From Butyriboletus loyo (lineage: Eukaryota > Basidiomycota > Agaricomycetes > Boletales > Boletaceae), in contig JBBPSI010000011.1 in NCBI GenBank assembly GCA_038093515.1, positions 1 through 64,000 on the forward strand: DNA of 64,000 bases. The letters run 5' to 3'. The translations under genes were made by a program, and so were the position numbers. A model generated the notes under the pieces. That model saw only the letters and a list, made by a program, of their open reading frames with translations, was not told where the DNA came from and searched no databases. The first letter of the stretch is position 1; each line of letters opens with the position of its first letter. Of the stretch, positions 1 to 9,773 are shown piece after piece.

Positions 1-1026
1 CATCTAACGTGACTAGGAGGACCCGTTCTAGTGGGAGACCACTTCCTGGCACCACAGGGCAGAGCAACTCCTTCGCCGCGAACGGGTCAGCAAAAAAATT
101 GACTGTAGATGTCAGATATAATATTTTGACATTCATAAGGAAACAAAATCTTACACTCTGCAACAGGCGAGGTATTTCCTGGGACGTCTAAGGCACCACC
201 CATCATAATAACTCGACCAATTCGCGTTTTTATGGTTTGATGGTGTTCGCGGTTAAGCAAGGCCAGGTTTGTCGCGGGTCCGAGAACAATGTATGTAATG
301 CTTCTCTCTGGCCGTGATTCAAGAAGATTAAAGGCGACATCAACTGCTGATTTTGTTGTCGTTGAAAAATTAGAATCGAATTGGTTATCGTTATCAGAGG
401 AGACGTTGAGATCGGGGTGACGTGCGGTAATATCGCTCAGACCATCTCTGCGGGATGTTGAGGAAATTCGCAATGGCCTTCCGAGACGAGCAACTCACTT
501 TCCATGAAAATATTGAGCGAAGTGGAGACCACCATGGAGTGGGCCAAGAGGGCCAAGAGCAAGGATTGGTGGAACATTTGGGGTAAAGTTTGGGAACCTT
601 TCTTTATCCTCGGGGTGTGCAGCGATATGACGACCAACAGCCTGGTACAGCTTAAAAATGTTTGCACTGTCGGCGAATCACAATGTTGAGCAAATGTTGG
701 GCAAAGAACCACCCACTATGTCGCGTGGACATCAGTATTGCCTGTGGGCCGGAGTTTATTATATTTCATTCATTAGCCCGCAGACCACGCACCGAAAGAG
801 ACGATGATGGCAAGGATTTTGAGCTCAGGGGAGGCGAGTGCTAACAGGCTGGACAGCTATATCTTAGAGAAGTGTGGATTCCGACACGACACATGAAATC
901 CGAACATAGCTAGAGCGTCGTCTACACCAGGGTCTGCGTCAACTTCACCCCTATGTTAATTACATGACACAGAACGGACATCAGCCTGTGCTCACTGATG
1001 ACTGGCGTCCTTGGTCGATTCGGCAT
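1..1026 (-). CDS. Inosine-uridine preferring nucleoside hydrolase (3' end outside window)
   Basis: Hydrolyses the N-glycosidic bond of ribonucleosides to base plus ribose in purine/pyrimidine salvage. The hallmark calcium and ribose-binding motif DADPGVDDALAM lies near 890-925, just after a short first exon starting at ATG 1026 (MPNRPRTPVI). Further family blocks follow: LASPELKILAIIVSFGNTDV, GPLGPLHGGLHF near 500-540 and RIGRVIMMGGALDVPGN near 190-240. At least five introns of about 50 nt must be removed to join these frames. The last visible exon (FNFFADPFAAKELL, about 1-110) runs off the left edge, so the C-terminus is missing. The first intron places the DADPG block after a 10-codon leader, which is reasonable for fungal members. 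It is divergent from RACK1. Family assignment is certain; exact exon ends are inferred. Confidence 0.9.
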
Positions 1027-1471
1027 ATCTATGCAGAATGGCTTATCGGGAGTGTCTAAGTAGGGGAAGTTGATTACGGTCCGTCAGAATCCCTTGCTGA
1101 CGAATGCCTCCAAAATGGGATTCGATTCGGGGCACATGGCCACAACCTGGGAAATTGCGGAGGTGGTCAGCGAAACAGCTCACAGGAGTCACAGAAAGTG
1201 TCAGAGATCTTGGTGGAAAATGGTCTCATCGGGCGAACCCTCTGAAGTAGCAAATATTAAAGAATAACATCATACAAAAAAAAGCATTGTAGAGGAGACA
1301 CTCACAAGGAAAACTACGTGAATGGAAATTAAGATGGGCAAAAAGTGCAGTTGTGCGAAGATGCTGTGGGCGGGAATAGCCGGGAAACTGTGCAGTCTCG
1401 TCACGGTGGCTGTCACGTCACGGGACTGATTGTGGTGTGTGTCTCACGACGTCGAGTGACTTTTACCAACG
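1027..1471. promoter_or_regulatory. Divergent intergenic region, nucleoside hydrolase / RACK1
   Basis: A 445-bp gap between two divergently transcribed genes that must contain both promoters. No ORF with protein-like content is visible. The sequence just upstream of the RACK1 ATG is pyrimidine-containing and CG-rich, but I see no unambiguous TATA element or repeated operator. Confidence 0.5.
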
Positions 1472-2633
1472 ATGGCGGAATCACTACGCTTCCTTGGCTC
1501 GCTGCCCGGCCACAAGGGCTGGGTGACCGCCATTGCAACCTCTTCAGAGAACCCAGACATGATACTGACTGCCTCTCGTGGTATTTGTCTTCTTCACAAC
1601 CTGTGCTCTTGCTCGGTTTGATCATCCATATTGCACACAGACAAGACTATCATCGTCTGGCAATTGACCCGTGAAGAGGATGCGTACGGCTATCCAAAAC
1701 GTATTTTGCACGGTCACAACCATTTTGTCTCCGATATTGTCATCTCCTCCGATGGCCAGTTCGCCCTCTCCGCATCTTGGGATCACACTCTTCGTCTTTG
1801 GGACCTTAACACCGGGCAAACAACGCGTCGATTCGTCGGCCATTCTTCGGACGTCCTTTCCGTCAGCTTCAGCGCTGATAACAGACAGATCGTCTCTGGG
1901 TCCCGTGACAGAACCATCAAGCTCTGGAATACCCTCGGAGAGTGCAAATATGACATCAAGGATGACGGCCATACCGAGTGGTACGTGATCGCTAATATCT
2001 CTCTTCTCGTCGTCCTGACTCTGTTCACAGGGTATCTTGCGTGCGGTTTAGCCCCAATGTCATGAACCCCGTCATCGTGTCTTGCGGTTGGGACAAGGTG
2101 GTCAAGGTGGCGTCATTGAGTTTTTGAACTCACATCGCGGATCCTCATTCCCGGTATAGGTCTGGGAACTCTCCAAGTTCAAGTTGAAGACAAACCACTA
2201 CGGCCACACCGGCTACATCAACACTATTTCTGTCTCCCCCGATGGGTCCTTGGCTGCATCAGGTGGTAAGGACGGTATCACCATGCTCTGGGACTTGAAT
2301 GAGGGCAAGCACCTCTACTCCCTCGAGGCGGGTGACATCGTCAACGCCCTCGTTTTCTCTCCCAACCGTTACTGGCTGTGCGCTGCCACTGCCAGCTGTG
2401 TTAAAATCTTTGATCTTGAGAGCAAGTACGTCATTTTCTTTCCTAACCTAGAGTTCTGTGCCAAACGTTATTTTCTTAGATCGATCGTCGACGAACTCAA
2501 GCCTGAATTCGTCGACGTCGGCGCTAACTCACGGGAGCCCGAGTGCGTGTCGATCGCATGGTCTGCTGACGGCCAGACATTGTTCGGAGGTTTCACCGAC
2601 AACCTCGTACGTGTCTGGACTGTTACTGCTTAA
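1472..2633 (+). CDS. cpc2: RACK1 / CPC2, G-beta-like WD40 ribosome-associated protein
   Basis: A seven-bladed WD40 scaffold bound to the head of the 40S ribosome that also anchors protein kinase C and modulates general amino acid control. Five exons (1472-1580, 1641-1980, 2031-2106, 2160-2425, 2480-2633) join to exactly 314 codons plus stop, the standard RACK1 length. The start [19 protein letters not shown] is typical. Recognisable blades include [66 protein letters not shown] and the C-terminal [13 protein letters not shown]. All introns are 50-60 nt, so none is long enough to host the C/D snoRNA (snR24/U24) carried by the homologous intron of yeast ASC1. Annotation is very secure. Confidence 0.97.
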
Positions 2634-3001
2634 AATTCCTCGTAGGAAGTTGTTCGAGGGAGGACGAGTGGGGCATTCCCTATGTATCATCTTTCCTTTA
2701 GCTGGCATATCAAATCGTTTCTATCTCATCTTAGCACGTCACGACGGTGCGCGAATCAAAGCGGGGATAGGTTGGCGAGTCGAGCAGTGCGAATATGGCG
2801 TGCATTACTCCCCCTCGGCCTCCATCATGTTGCGCGTCCGCTCGTTGAAGTCCCAGCGATCGAGTCCTCCGAAATCGATCCTGATAGCTCTGGAGGACAA
2901 GTTAACCTGAAGTTCGCAGATGTGTGATACCCGTGCTCGCCAGCTATCACCCCTTTGAGTTGGATGAGTTTCGTACGAGACTCGATGGAGAGATCGACGG
3001 C
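2634..3001. other. Convergent intergenic region (3' UTRs)
   Basis: A 368-bp gap between the stop of RACK1 and the stop of the minus-strand DUF6924-like gene. It probably holds the two 3' UTRs. Short open frames here show no family motif, and I see no RNA gene or repeat. Confidence 0.5.
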
Positions 3002-3838
3002 TTACGTTGCTGTACCGTACATGTCTCCACTTTGGCTAACAACACGCACGCATTGATCGATGTTTGACTTGGCGTCATAAATCCATACATTCTTCCCTCG
3101 ATAGAATTCTTGCCAACCGTGATAGTCCACGAGCCTATTCGGGGGACGAATGCAGTTTGCGCCGTGAGGTGAGGTTGGGGATGGCCGAACATCAACGTCG
3201 TTGAAAAGCCGCAAAACTCCAAGGTTTGAGATCCCTGCTAGGAGCTCGCGCTCTTGTGGAGAAGATGGATTTATGATGTGGAAGATCGCTGGAGGAGCAT
3301 CACTGTCTTCGTCGTCACTGTCCTCCTCTTCGCCCACGTTGTCGGGTTGGAGAGGTTGCTTTGACGCGTTCTCGTCTACGTCGTCGCTTCCTAGGATGAA
3401 TTCCTTCTCGTTTTCCTGAAGACGAGTACAAAACGCCACCCAGGAAGGCTCATCGGAAAAGTCAGTGCGGACGATGAGACCCAATTCAGGTCCATCGCGG
3501 GTAACCGCATCCAATGGATCAGGATCATTGTCAGATTCCGCGGAAGATGTCGCGTCTGGAACGACGTCCTGAGAATCGACCTGCCAATCAGTGCGAGCCC
3601 AGGGAGACGCCAGGCGGTAGGGGCATGCTCACATGCCGTGGATGGTGTAGTGAGTCCGAGCCACCTGACCCTACTGTGGTCCAGAAATGCTGCGCTATCC
3701 TCAATAGCCACCTTCTGCGACCCTCTGCTGGGTAATGTCGCTTTGTTTCAGCATATTTTCGCTGCAAGCTGTGAGCACCGATTCCTTTGATGCGGCTTCT
3801 GCACTCACGACAATGTACGGAACGAGCGGCGAGGACAT
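3002..3838 (-). CDS. DUF6924-like protein of unknown function
   Basis: The main exon (about 3002-3580) encodes a globular segment beginning ELGLIVRTDFSDEPSWVAFC, followed by an acidic linker (EEEDSDDEDSD) and an aromatic-rich C-terminus (NRLVDYHGWQEFYRGKNVWI, ending MYGTAT). The VRTDFSD-x(3)-W motif resembles the bacterial and fungal DUF6924 domain as I remember it; no function is established for that family. The 5' structure is uncertain. An upstream exon may begin at ATG 3838 (MSSPLVPYIV) or near 3711, with one or two introns before the main exon. I see no signal peptide or membrane segment. The large acidic insertion between the two halves of the domain is unusual. CDS confidence is good; the family name is tentative. 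Confidence 0.6.
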
Positions 3839-4571
3839 TGCCAATCTATCGAAAGACGAAGTTACGACCCTGAATGTAAGGAACTGACTTTTGGGCTCGG
3901 CCTGACACGAGCGCCCTGAGTCAGACACGGATGCCGATTGACCCACTACTCGGATCGTGACAGATACCCCTTATCGTACTGCAGTATCCACCCCGGTCTT
4001 TCGCCGTTGACCCGTGACCATCAGTGAAACGGTTATTGGTCGAAACCAACGGCTAGCAGTCTGTAGCACTCGGCTACACTCGGTTAGCGTCGGGAACCAG
4101 CGGCTGTTTTACTGATGGTTAGCGGTCGTCGCATCAAAGTTCGGGTTATGACTATACGCCGAGCAACTAAATGGCCGAGTTATGTATATCACAATGTTGA
4201 CTTGCCACGTCGCGGTTCCGTCGGCAAGCTGGAAACGGTGACAATCCGAGAAAGACGATTCCGCATGATCATCTGGTCAGCGGTTAGCCCCGCTTATTCC
4301 AGGGAGGGCTCCACTCACAGCCTGTGTCCACGGCACCTTACGTTACGTCTCGTCGGTCGCTGTTCTCCATGAGCGAACAAAGGCCGAGCATCGTGATGCA
4401 CTCCAGGTTCTCGCTGTTGCGGATATGATATCAGAAGCATCACCGGGTGTGTATTTTATCCGCCGTACCGAACGGAACGACTGGCCCATCGATATAAGTA
4501 GCAAAACACACTCTCGTGGGTTTCGTTCTTGGTCTCCCATTCTCTGATCAGCTCGGGCGCTTGCACAAGAA
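3839..4571. promoter_or_regulatory. Divergent intergenic region with inverted repeat and repeated CGG-TA words
   Basis: A 733-bp gap upstream of both the DUF6924-like gene and the FucP-type transporter. It contains an imperfect inverted repeat (see separate entry) and several short CGGTTA, CGGCTA and GTTAGCGG words between about 4005 and 4130. CGG-type words can be targets of Zn2Cys6 regulators, but that is only an inference. No coding exon is convincing. Confidence 0.4.
4018..4118. repeat. Imperfect inverted repeat, about 100 bp
   Basis: Left arm CCATCAGTGAAAC (4018-4030) pairs with right arm GTTTTACTGATGG (4106-4118) with one mismatch. Weaker complementarity extends inward (GGTTATTGGT against ACCAGCGGCT). 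The enclosed 75 bp is rich in CGGCTA/CGGTTAG words. It may be a small palindromic element or a hairpin-prone operator; no transposase is attached. Confidence 0.5.
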
Positions 4572-6660
4572 ATGACACCTCCCAAGGGAACGACTGGTGC
4601 GTTCTGTCCTTTCACGGCTCGGGATCGTTCTCCGATCCATGGTGTTTGTCCAGGATCTCAACTCAGCCGACGACAATGGGCTTACGCTTTCGCCCTCGTG
4701 ACGACACTTTTCTTCACTTGTGAGTCGTGCGTCGATCCCACTCCATAGAACCATAACTTGATGAACTTGGCAGGGGGTTTTGCTTATGGTGTGAGCGTCA
4801 CACCACATCCCTCACGAGGCTCGACGCCAACGGCAGTCTTCGCTAGCTTCTTGATGTCCTCAATGCTCACTTCCAAACCGTGTTTGGTATAACGAAGCTA
4901 CAGAGCACTATGCTTCAGCTTGCTTATTTCGTGAGCAAACCAGCCATGCAGACACAAAATTTCATTTGACGAGGGCGTATGAGGGAGCATACTTTGTATG
5001 GGCACCTTTCGCAGGCTTCTTCGTGAGTCTTTCTTTCGATAAACTCGGATGGTGCTGACTCTGAACAGATGAAGCGGATAGGATACAAGGTAACTTGTTC
5101 TAAACAATCCGTTCTTGCTGCTGATTGGATGAATAGAAAGGCATCCATATCGGTTTGACTCTATATTCGCTTGGTGCTATATTCTTTTGGCCATCCGCCA
5201 GATTCGAGAAATATGGTGGATTCGTTGGAAGTACTTTTGTCATTGGTGCGCGAATCGTCCCTTCTGCGTGGACGTCAGCCTGAGTGGATCATGCTCACCA
5301 TACCATGTCTTAGGCTGTGGTCTGTCTACTCTCGAGGTCGCGGCAAATTCCTACATTTCGGTTTTGGGAACCCCTCAGTATGCAGCCGCCCGTCTCAATT
5401 TCAGTCAAGGCTTTCAAGGGGTGGCTTCTTTTTCCGGACCTCTCATTGCAGCGCGATGGTTCTTCACGGGCCAGAATGCAACCACCCTTGGTACAGTGCA
5501 GTGGTACGTTCCTTGGGCCCATTTCGATGCAATCGAAAAGCTGATCCCGATTATGTAGGGTCTACCTCGCTGTCGCAGCCCTTGGTGTCGTTCTTAATGT
5601 ATTGTTCTTGTATGTGACCTCTATGTTTCACCATTCCCACTTTGTGACGTTCTGCAGCTTCGCCGGTCTACCTGAAATAACCGAGGATGCTCTTGTCGAG
5701 GAGATACAAGACGTAGGAATGCAGGACGACCAAGGTTCATTCTGGAGACAGTACCGCTGTATCTTTGGTTTTGTCGCACAGACTGCCTACGTGTAAGTTT
5801 TTAGTGAATTGTTTAGCGGGTTTGTATCTGACGCGGTACTCAGTGGAGCGCAAGTCGGTGTAGCTGCTTTTGCCGTAAATTTCTTCGTGGATCAAGGAAT
5901 CGGTATCAGCCAGTCCAAAGCGAGTGATTTGTTTTCGTTCTGCCAAATCACTTTCACCGTCGGACGGTAAGGTATTCCGTCAGTGATTGGCATGGGAGTA
6001 TGACGTTGGTCCCTAGATTCGTCGGTGTAGTGATCTTGAACTTTATCGACCCAGCTCTCGTGCTTGCGATCTACGGCTTCTTTTGCAGTTTGTTTTGCCT
6101 CTTGGTCTCCCAACTGCCAGGGTATGGGGGTATCGGGTGCATATTCGCCCTGTTCTTCTTCGAGTCTATCTGCTATCCATGCATTTTCACCCTCGGCACC
6201 AAGAACCTTGGCAAATACACAAAGAAGGGGTCGGGTTTGATCGTCATGGTGAGTACATGGGGATGTACTCGCCTGCCAGCCTATAAAATGATGTCAGGGA
6301 GTTGGAGGCGGCGCCTGGTACCCCTCCGCACAGGGTGCATTGGCCGATAAAGCATACACTCGTCGGTCATATCTTGTTCCGGTGTCAGGATACCTTGCAA
6401 TGATGTTATATGCCATGTGAGTGCCGATACATTCTCGTAGAGTGCTTGTTTCCAAGCTTCCCTCCAGTGGCCTTGTAGTTGACCAGGCAAGGAAGCAAGG
6501 CTTCACGATCAGAAATCGAGACGAGCTGTCCGAGAAGAAAGCAACATTGGAAAATGTCGTTCGGCCGCCGACGCTATTACCATTCCAGACACCCCACGAG
6601 AGAGTAGTAGTTCGCACGAATTCCTTGGAGAAGGATGAGAACGGGGGCGCAGATAATTGA
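4572..6660 (+). CDS. FucP/FHS-type MFS sugar:proton symporter
   Basis: A twelve-helix plasma-membrane transporter of the fucose:H+ symporter (FHS) branch, which carries L-fucose, glucose/galactose or related sugars; the fungal substrate is not predictable. The N-terminal helix shows the family motif WGFAYGLLDVLNAHFQ, split by two introns. Then come KRIGYK, the TM4 block GCGLSTLEVAANSYISVLG, YAAARLNFSQGFQGVASF, and in the second half GVAAFAVNFFVDQGIG, TFTVGRFVGVVILNFIDPAL and CYPCIFTLGTKNLGKYTKKG. About ten introns are needed. The last one (6417-6467) joins YLAMMLYAI to GLVVDQARKQG. The cytosolic C-tail ends ENGGADN. The start MTPPKGTTGAF at 4572 is the first in-frame ATG. It ends about 100 bp from the convergent GOT1 gene. 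Confidence 0.9.
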
Positions 6661-6762
6661 AGTAGCTTATTCCGTGTTCCGAAGATTCGACGTATAGCGA
6701 TTAAATTCCAACAAATGTCAGCTACCTAGCAGTAAGTAAACATGTGGTTGGCAAGTCCGTGA

Positions 6763-7402
6763 TTAAACTGCCGAGGTTCTTGAGCCTACTAAACGGTCTA
6801 TGACCTACAACAAATTCGTCATTGGCTGGTTCGACGCGTAGATGAATTACCCACCGGTCGTATGTAGGGCAGTGACAGAAAGGTGCCGACGAAAGGGAGC
6901 TGTCGCAAGAACGTCAGGACGACGGGAAAGAAGTCGCTAGATCGTAAAGATGTGAGAGGCACGCGAAGATCCTGCTCAGCAGACAACCCTACCCAAAGAG
7001 ATTCAAGAATCCAAAGGTCTCTACGATCATCCCAATGAACGGGTATTTGAAAAAGACGAGCAGAATGCCACCGAGAAAACATATCGTTCCACGCAGTTTT
7101 TGTTTGCGAGCAAAGAAGTAAAATGTTTTCTGGGGCCCAATGATGAGTGTGAGGCCTGAGAGGAACAACATCTGGGGCGGAAGGGTGGAATGTGAGTGCG
7201 AGGACAGGTTGGCGCGAGGGTGTACCGACATTTCCGAGTGCAAGCAGAGCAGCGTCGAAGAAGAGCATCATCCCCAAGAACATGAACAATGACCCAAACG
7301 TCGTAAGTGCGACACCGATCTCTGTACATAGAAACAAGTCGGTTGAACAGGCAGGTGAGCGAGGTCAATAGGACACCGACTTTGTGCATCAGAGAGCCAC
7401 AT
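6763..7402 (-). CDS. GOT1: GOT1, Golgi/COPII vesicle transport membrane protein
   Basis: A small tetraspanning protein of ER and Golgi membranes in the Got1/Sft2 family that promotes ER-to-Golgi vesicle transport and docking. The exons join as MWLSDAQKIGVALTTFGSLF, DAALLALGN, MLFLSGLTLIIGPQKTFYFF, KLRGTICFLGGILLVFFKYP, VETFGFLNLFG and DFFPVVLTFLRQLPFVGTFL. A last intron (about 6783-6830) leads to PVIDRLVGSRTSAV and a stop at 6763. This ending matches yeast Got1 (IVDKLAGVRVLPV), so the longer uninterrupted frame running to 6819 is rejected. The product is about 139 aa, the normal length. Four hydrophobic segments are evident. Confidence 0.92.
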
Positions 7403-7905
7403 TGTGGAAGTGTTTTTGACGGTGGTCGAAGGGTAGGTAAAGGCTGAGCTTGTCGTGTAGGTGCTCGGATTTACGGCCACGTCACTGCCACCACTGCGCT
7501 GCCACGTTTCTGGCGTGCTAATACGACGTTCACCGACCAATCTCAACGGTCGCTCGTCTTAGCATGCAATGCGGTCGAACCATTTTACCCCCGTCGTTGA
7601 TCGAGGGCCCGTGTTTCAGGTCCTCGAGAGCGTCTTTCCGCATGGGTGACATTTCGATCAGATTGATAGATGACACTCGTAGTCGCGACCTACCACAGCA
7701 GCGAGACCATTAAGAACGTACGTATGGTATCATCGCCTGTAATTAAATAGTATAACAATGCACAAAGGTCCATCGGTAATGCAATTTACAATAGAAAGCA
7801 TAGAAACTTGAATAAATGAAGCTTTCGAGGGCCGTCCGATGTTGGGGTATCAAGAGCATGCATCCTTTAAATGCTGGCAGGGCGTGAAGCGTCGAAGCCA
7901 TACCC
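7403..7905. other. Intergenic region between two minus-strand genes
   Basis: About 500 bp lying upstream of GOT1 and downstream of the Ser/Pro-rich gene, so it should hold the GOT1 promoter and the neighbour's 3' UTR. It is AT-richer near 7735-7850. No RNA gene, repeat or coding exon is convincing. Confidence 0.4.
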
Positions 7906-9312
7906 CTAGCAAACCACACCGCCTTCCCGCTTCTGTAGTTCCCTGGCAGCAATAACCCTGTCATATGACTCCTTTAACGGGCTTCTATGCGTGAGAAGAG
8001 ACATGTGAGCGCTCAGATAAGGAGGCGGTAATAGTGGATGGACTGCCTCCAAACCAACGGAGACACTAGCAGGAGGAAAGTGGGTGGTGTACTGCGGAGT
8101 GGATGGACGTGTCGTTGAAAGGTATGCCAGCGAGGATAGTGCTTGGACAGATGATGAAGAATTGGAGGATATCGAGGAGTGTGTTCGGTGGCGGTCGTGC
8201 GCTCTCCCGAAGAAATGAGGTTGGACCTGTGGTTGACTCGGAAACGTGGCTACCGAACGCACTGAAGAAACTGAGGTTCGACGATTTGGTGCAGACTGTG
8301 CACATGTCGTCTTCACACTAGATGGGGAGGTTGATAGTTTCTCGGTCTGATCACGACCTGGTGACGACACAGGAGATGCTTCCGAGGTGACGGTCAACGG
8401 AGTGAGTGGGACGACCTTGGGTGTCACAGGTACGCCCTGGCCAAAAGATTGTCCCCGGATCAGAGGGTGTGGACGTAACGGTGCTTCCGATCTGCTGGTA
8501 GTAGAATGCGTAGAGGGAGGCCGTGTGATCGATAGGCGTTTGTTCGATGAGTGATGCGTCCGATGGATGGGAGAGGTATTCGCTGAGTGTATGCCCATGA
8601 CGCGTGGTCCAGTGGAGGGAAGCTGTGTTTGAGGAGCCGGCTCTGTATGACTAGATGGTGGCGCAGCCACTACTTGCGAAGCTCGGGGTCCACGTGCAGC
8701 TGACACAGATGCCTTCGCCGGTGCTTCTGTAGCGCGGATAGTGGGCACGCGAGACAACGACTGAGGCTGCGCCCGCGGTGTATCTGGACGAGGTATGAAC
8801 TCGTCGACGGGGGGGACCGTGGGTATGGACTTGCGGAGGTCGACAGGTGTCTGGCCACTATCCGACCCAATACTGTTTGGTGTTACAACACCGCTCTCGC
8901 TGGATACCCAATCGTCGTCGTCGTCCACGGGAGGGCTAGCAAGAGTAAAGCCAGCCTTGGCCTTTCCCCCCTGCTGGCGTTGGGTCGGGGGTGCATAGCG
9001 GTGAGCCTGTAGGTGCTCTCTGGAAGCTACCCGTGCCGTACTGTTCACCCGCGGAAGGGGTGATGTATTTCGTGAGTGCGACTGGGGGAAATGGGACAAA
9101 GAAAAAAAATGAGATCAGACTATCGAAAGAAAAAAAGGGAAACATACTTCGTGTCCATAACCGGCTTTCTTTCTTTCGGGTTGCTTCGGCAGTGCAGGAT
9201 CTTTCTGAGTAAAAAGTAGATTCAATGCAGCCTTGGAAGAACCGGACGAGGAGGAGCGAGAATGAGTGCGGGGGAGACCAGTCGGGCCTGCACGGTGGGC
9301 CTTTGGCGCCAT
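7906..9312 (-). CDS. Ser/Pro-rich low-complexity protein, possible TORC1 subunit Tco89-like
   Basis: Two exons: 9312 to about 9147 (MAPKAHRAGPTG...RSSSSGSSKAALNLLFTQKD) and a long one ending GGVVC at 7906. A roughly 70-nt intron with a T-rich tract separates them. The roughly 450-aa product is almost entirely disordered, rich in S, T, P, R and H. A conserved-looking motif, KAGFTLASPPVDDDDDWVSS, lies near residue 95. From memory, the SSKAALNL and DDDWVSSESG type motifs recur in fungal Tco89 proteins, which tether TORC1 at the vacuole. This rests on short motifs only, so the name is tentative. There are no membrane segments. Basic and SP/TP-rich stretches suggest heavy phosphorylation. Confidence 0.55.
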
Positions 9313-9773
9313 GGATGAGAGTGGTACGAATTGGTTCTCCGCTATTTGCCACTTTATACCACACTGCTGGCTTATCGCACTCGACTTTCACTCGACGAGC
9401 GATGGGACGGGAGCACACGCAAGCCCATGTTCTGGGACAACTATGGAGTTTTACAGATCAGTGCTGCATGGCGATGGCATCGTCCCGGACTTGTACCCAG
9501 GCCCTTTTGCACCGGTGTTATTGCTGTAATTCTCCCAACCTTTCAAGAACAGAATATTGACAAGTTGGTGCACCCACCCTTCAACACGCAGTCCGCGGGG
9601 AACGTTTCATGCGATCTTTATGAACTGCTTGATGCCCGGCAATTAAATCACTGCCACCTGTGATATGTATCTGATTAGATTAGCTGGTTACGGTAAAATA
9701 ATATTTGCCGCGTGTGATGTAGTTGCTTTCGGTCCACCAAACTCATCCACATCGACGAGCCCGGGCTGGCATC
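9313..9773. promoter_or_regulatory. Divergent promoter region, Ser/Pro-rich gene / UTP6
   Basis: A 461-bp gap between divergent genes. Open frames across 9266-9663 overlap each other in three registers and show no domain, so I treat them as chance. No specific operator was recognised. Confidence 0.4.

Noticed and set aside
1472..2633. Possible C/D snoRNA in RACK1 introns, as in yeast ASC1
   Set aside because: All four introns are only 50-60 nt and show no paired C and D boxes.
6819..6860. Continuous GOT1 frame to a stop at 6819 (ending RTSQ)
   Set aside because: Splicing a further intron gives PVIDRLVGSRTSAV, which matches the conserved Got1 C-terminus far better.
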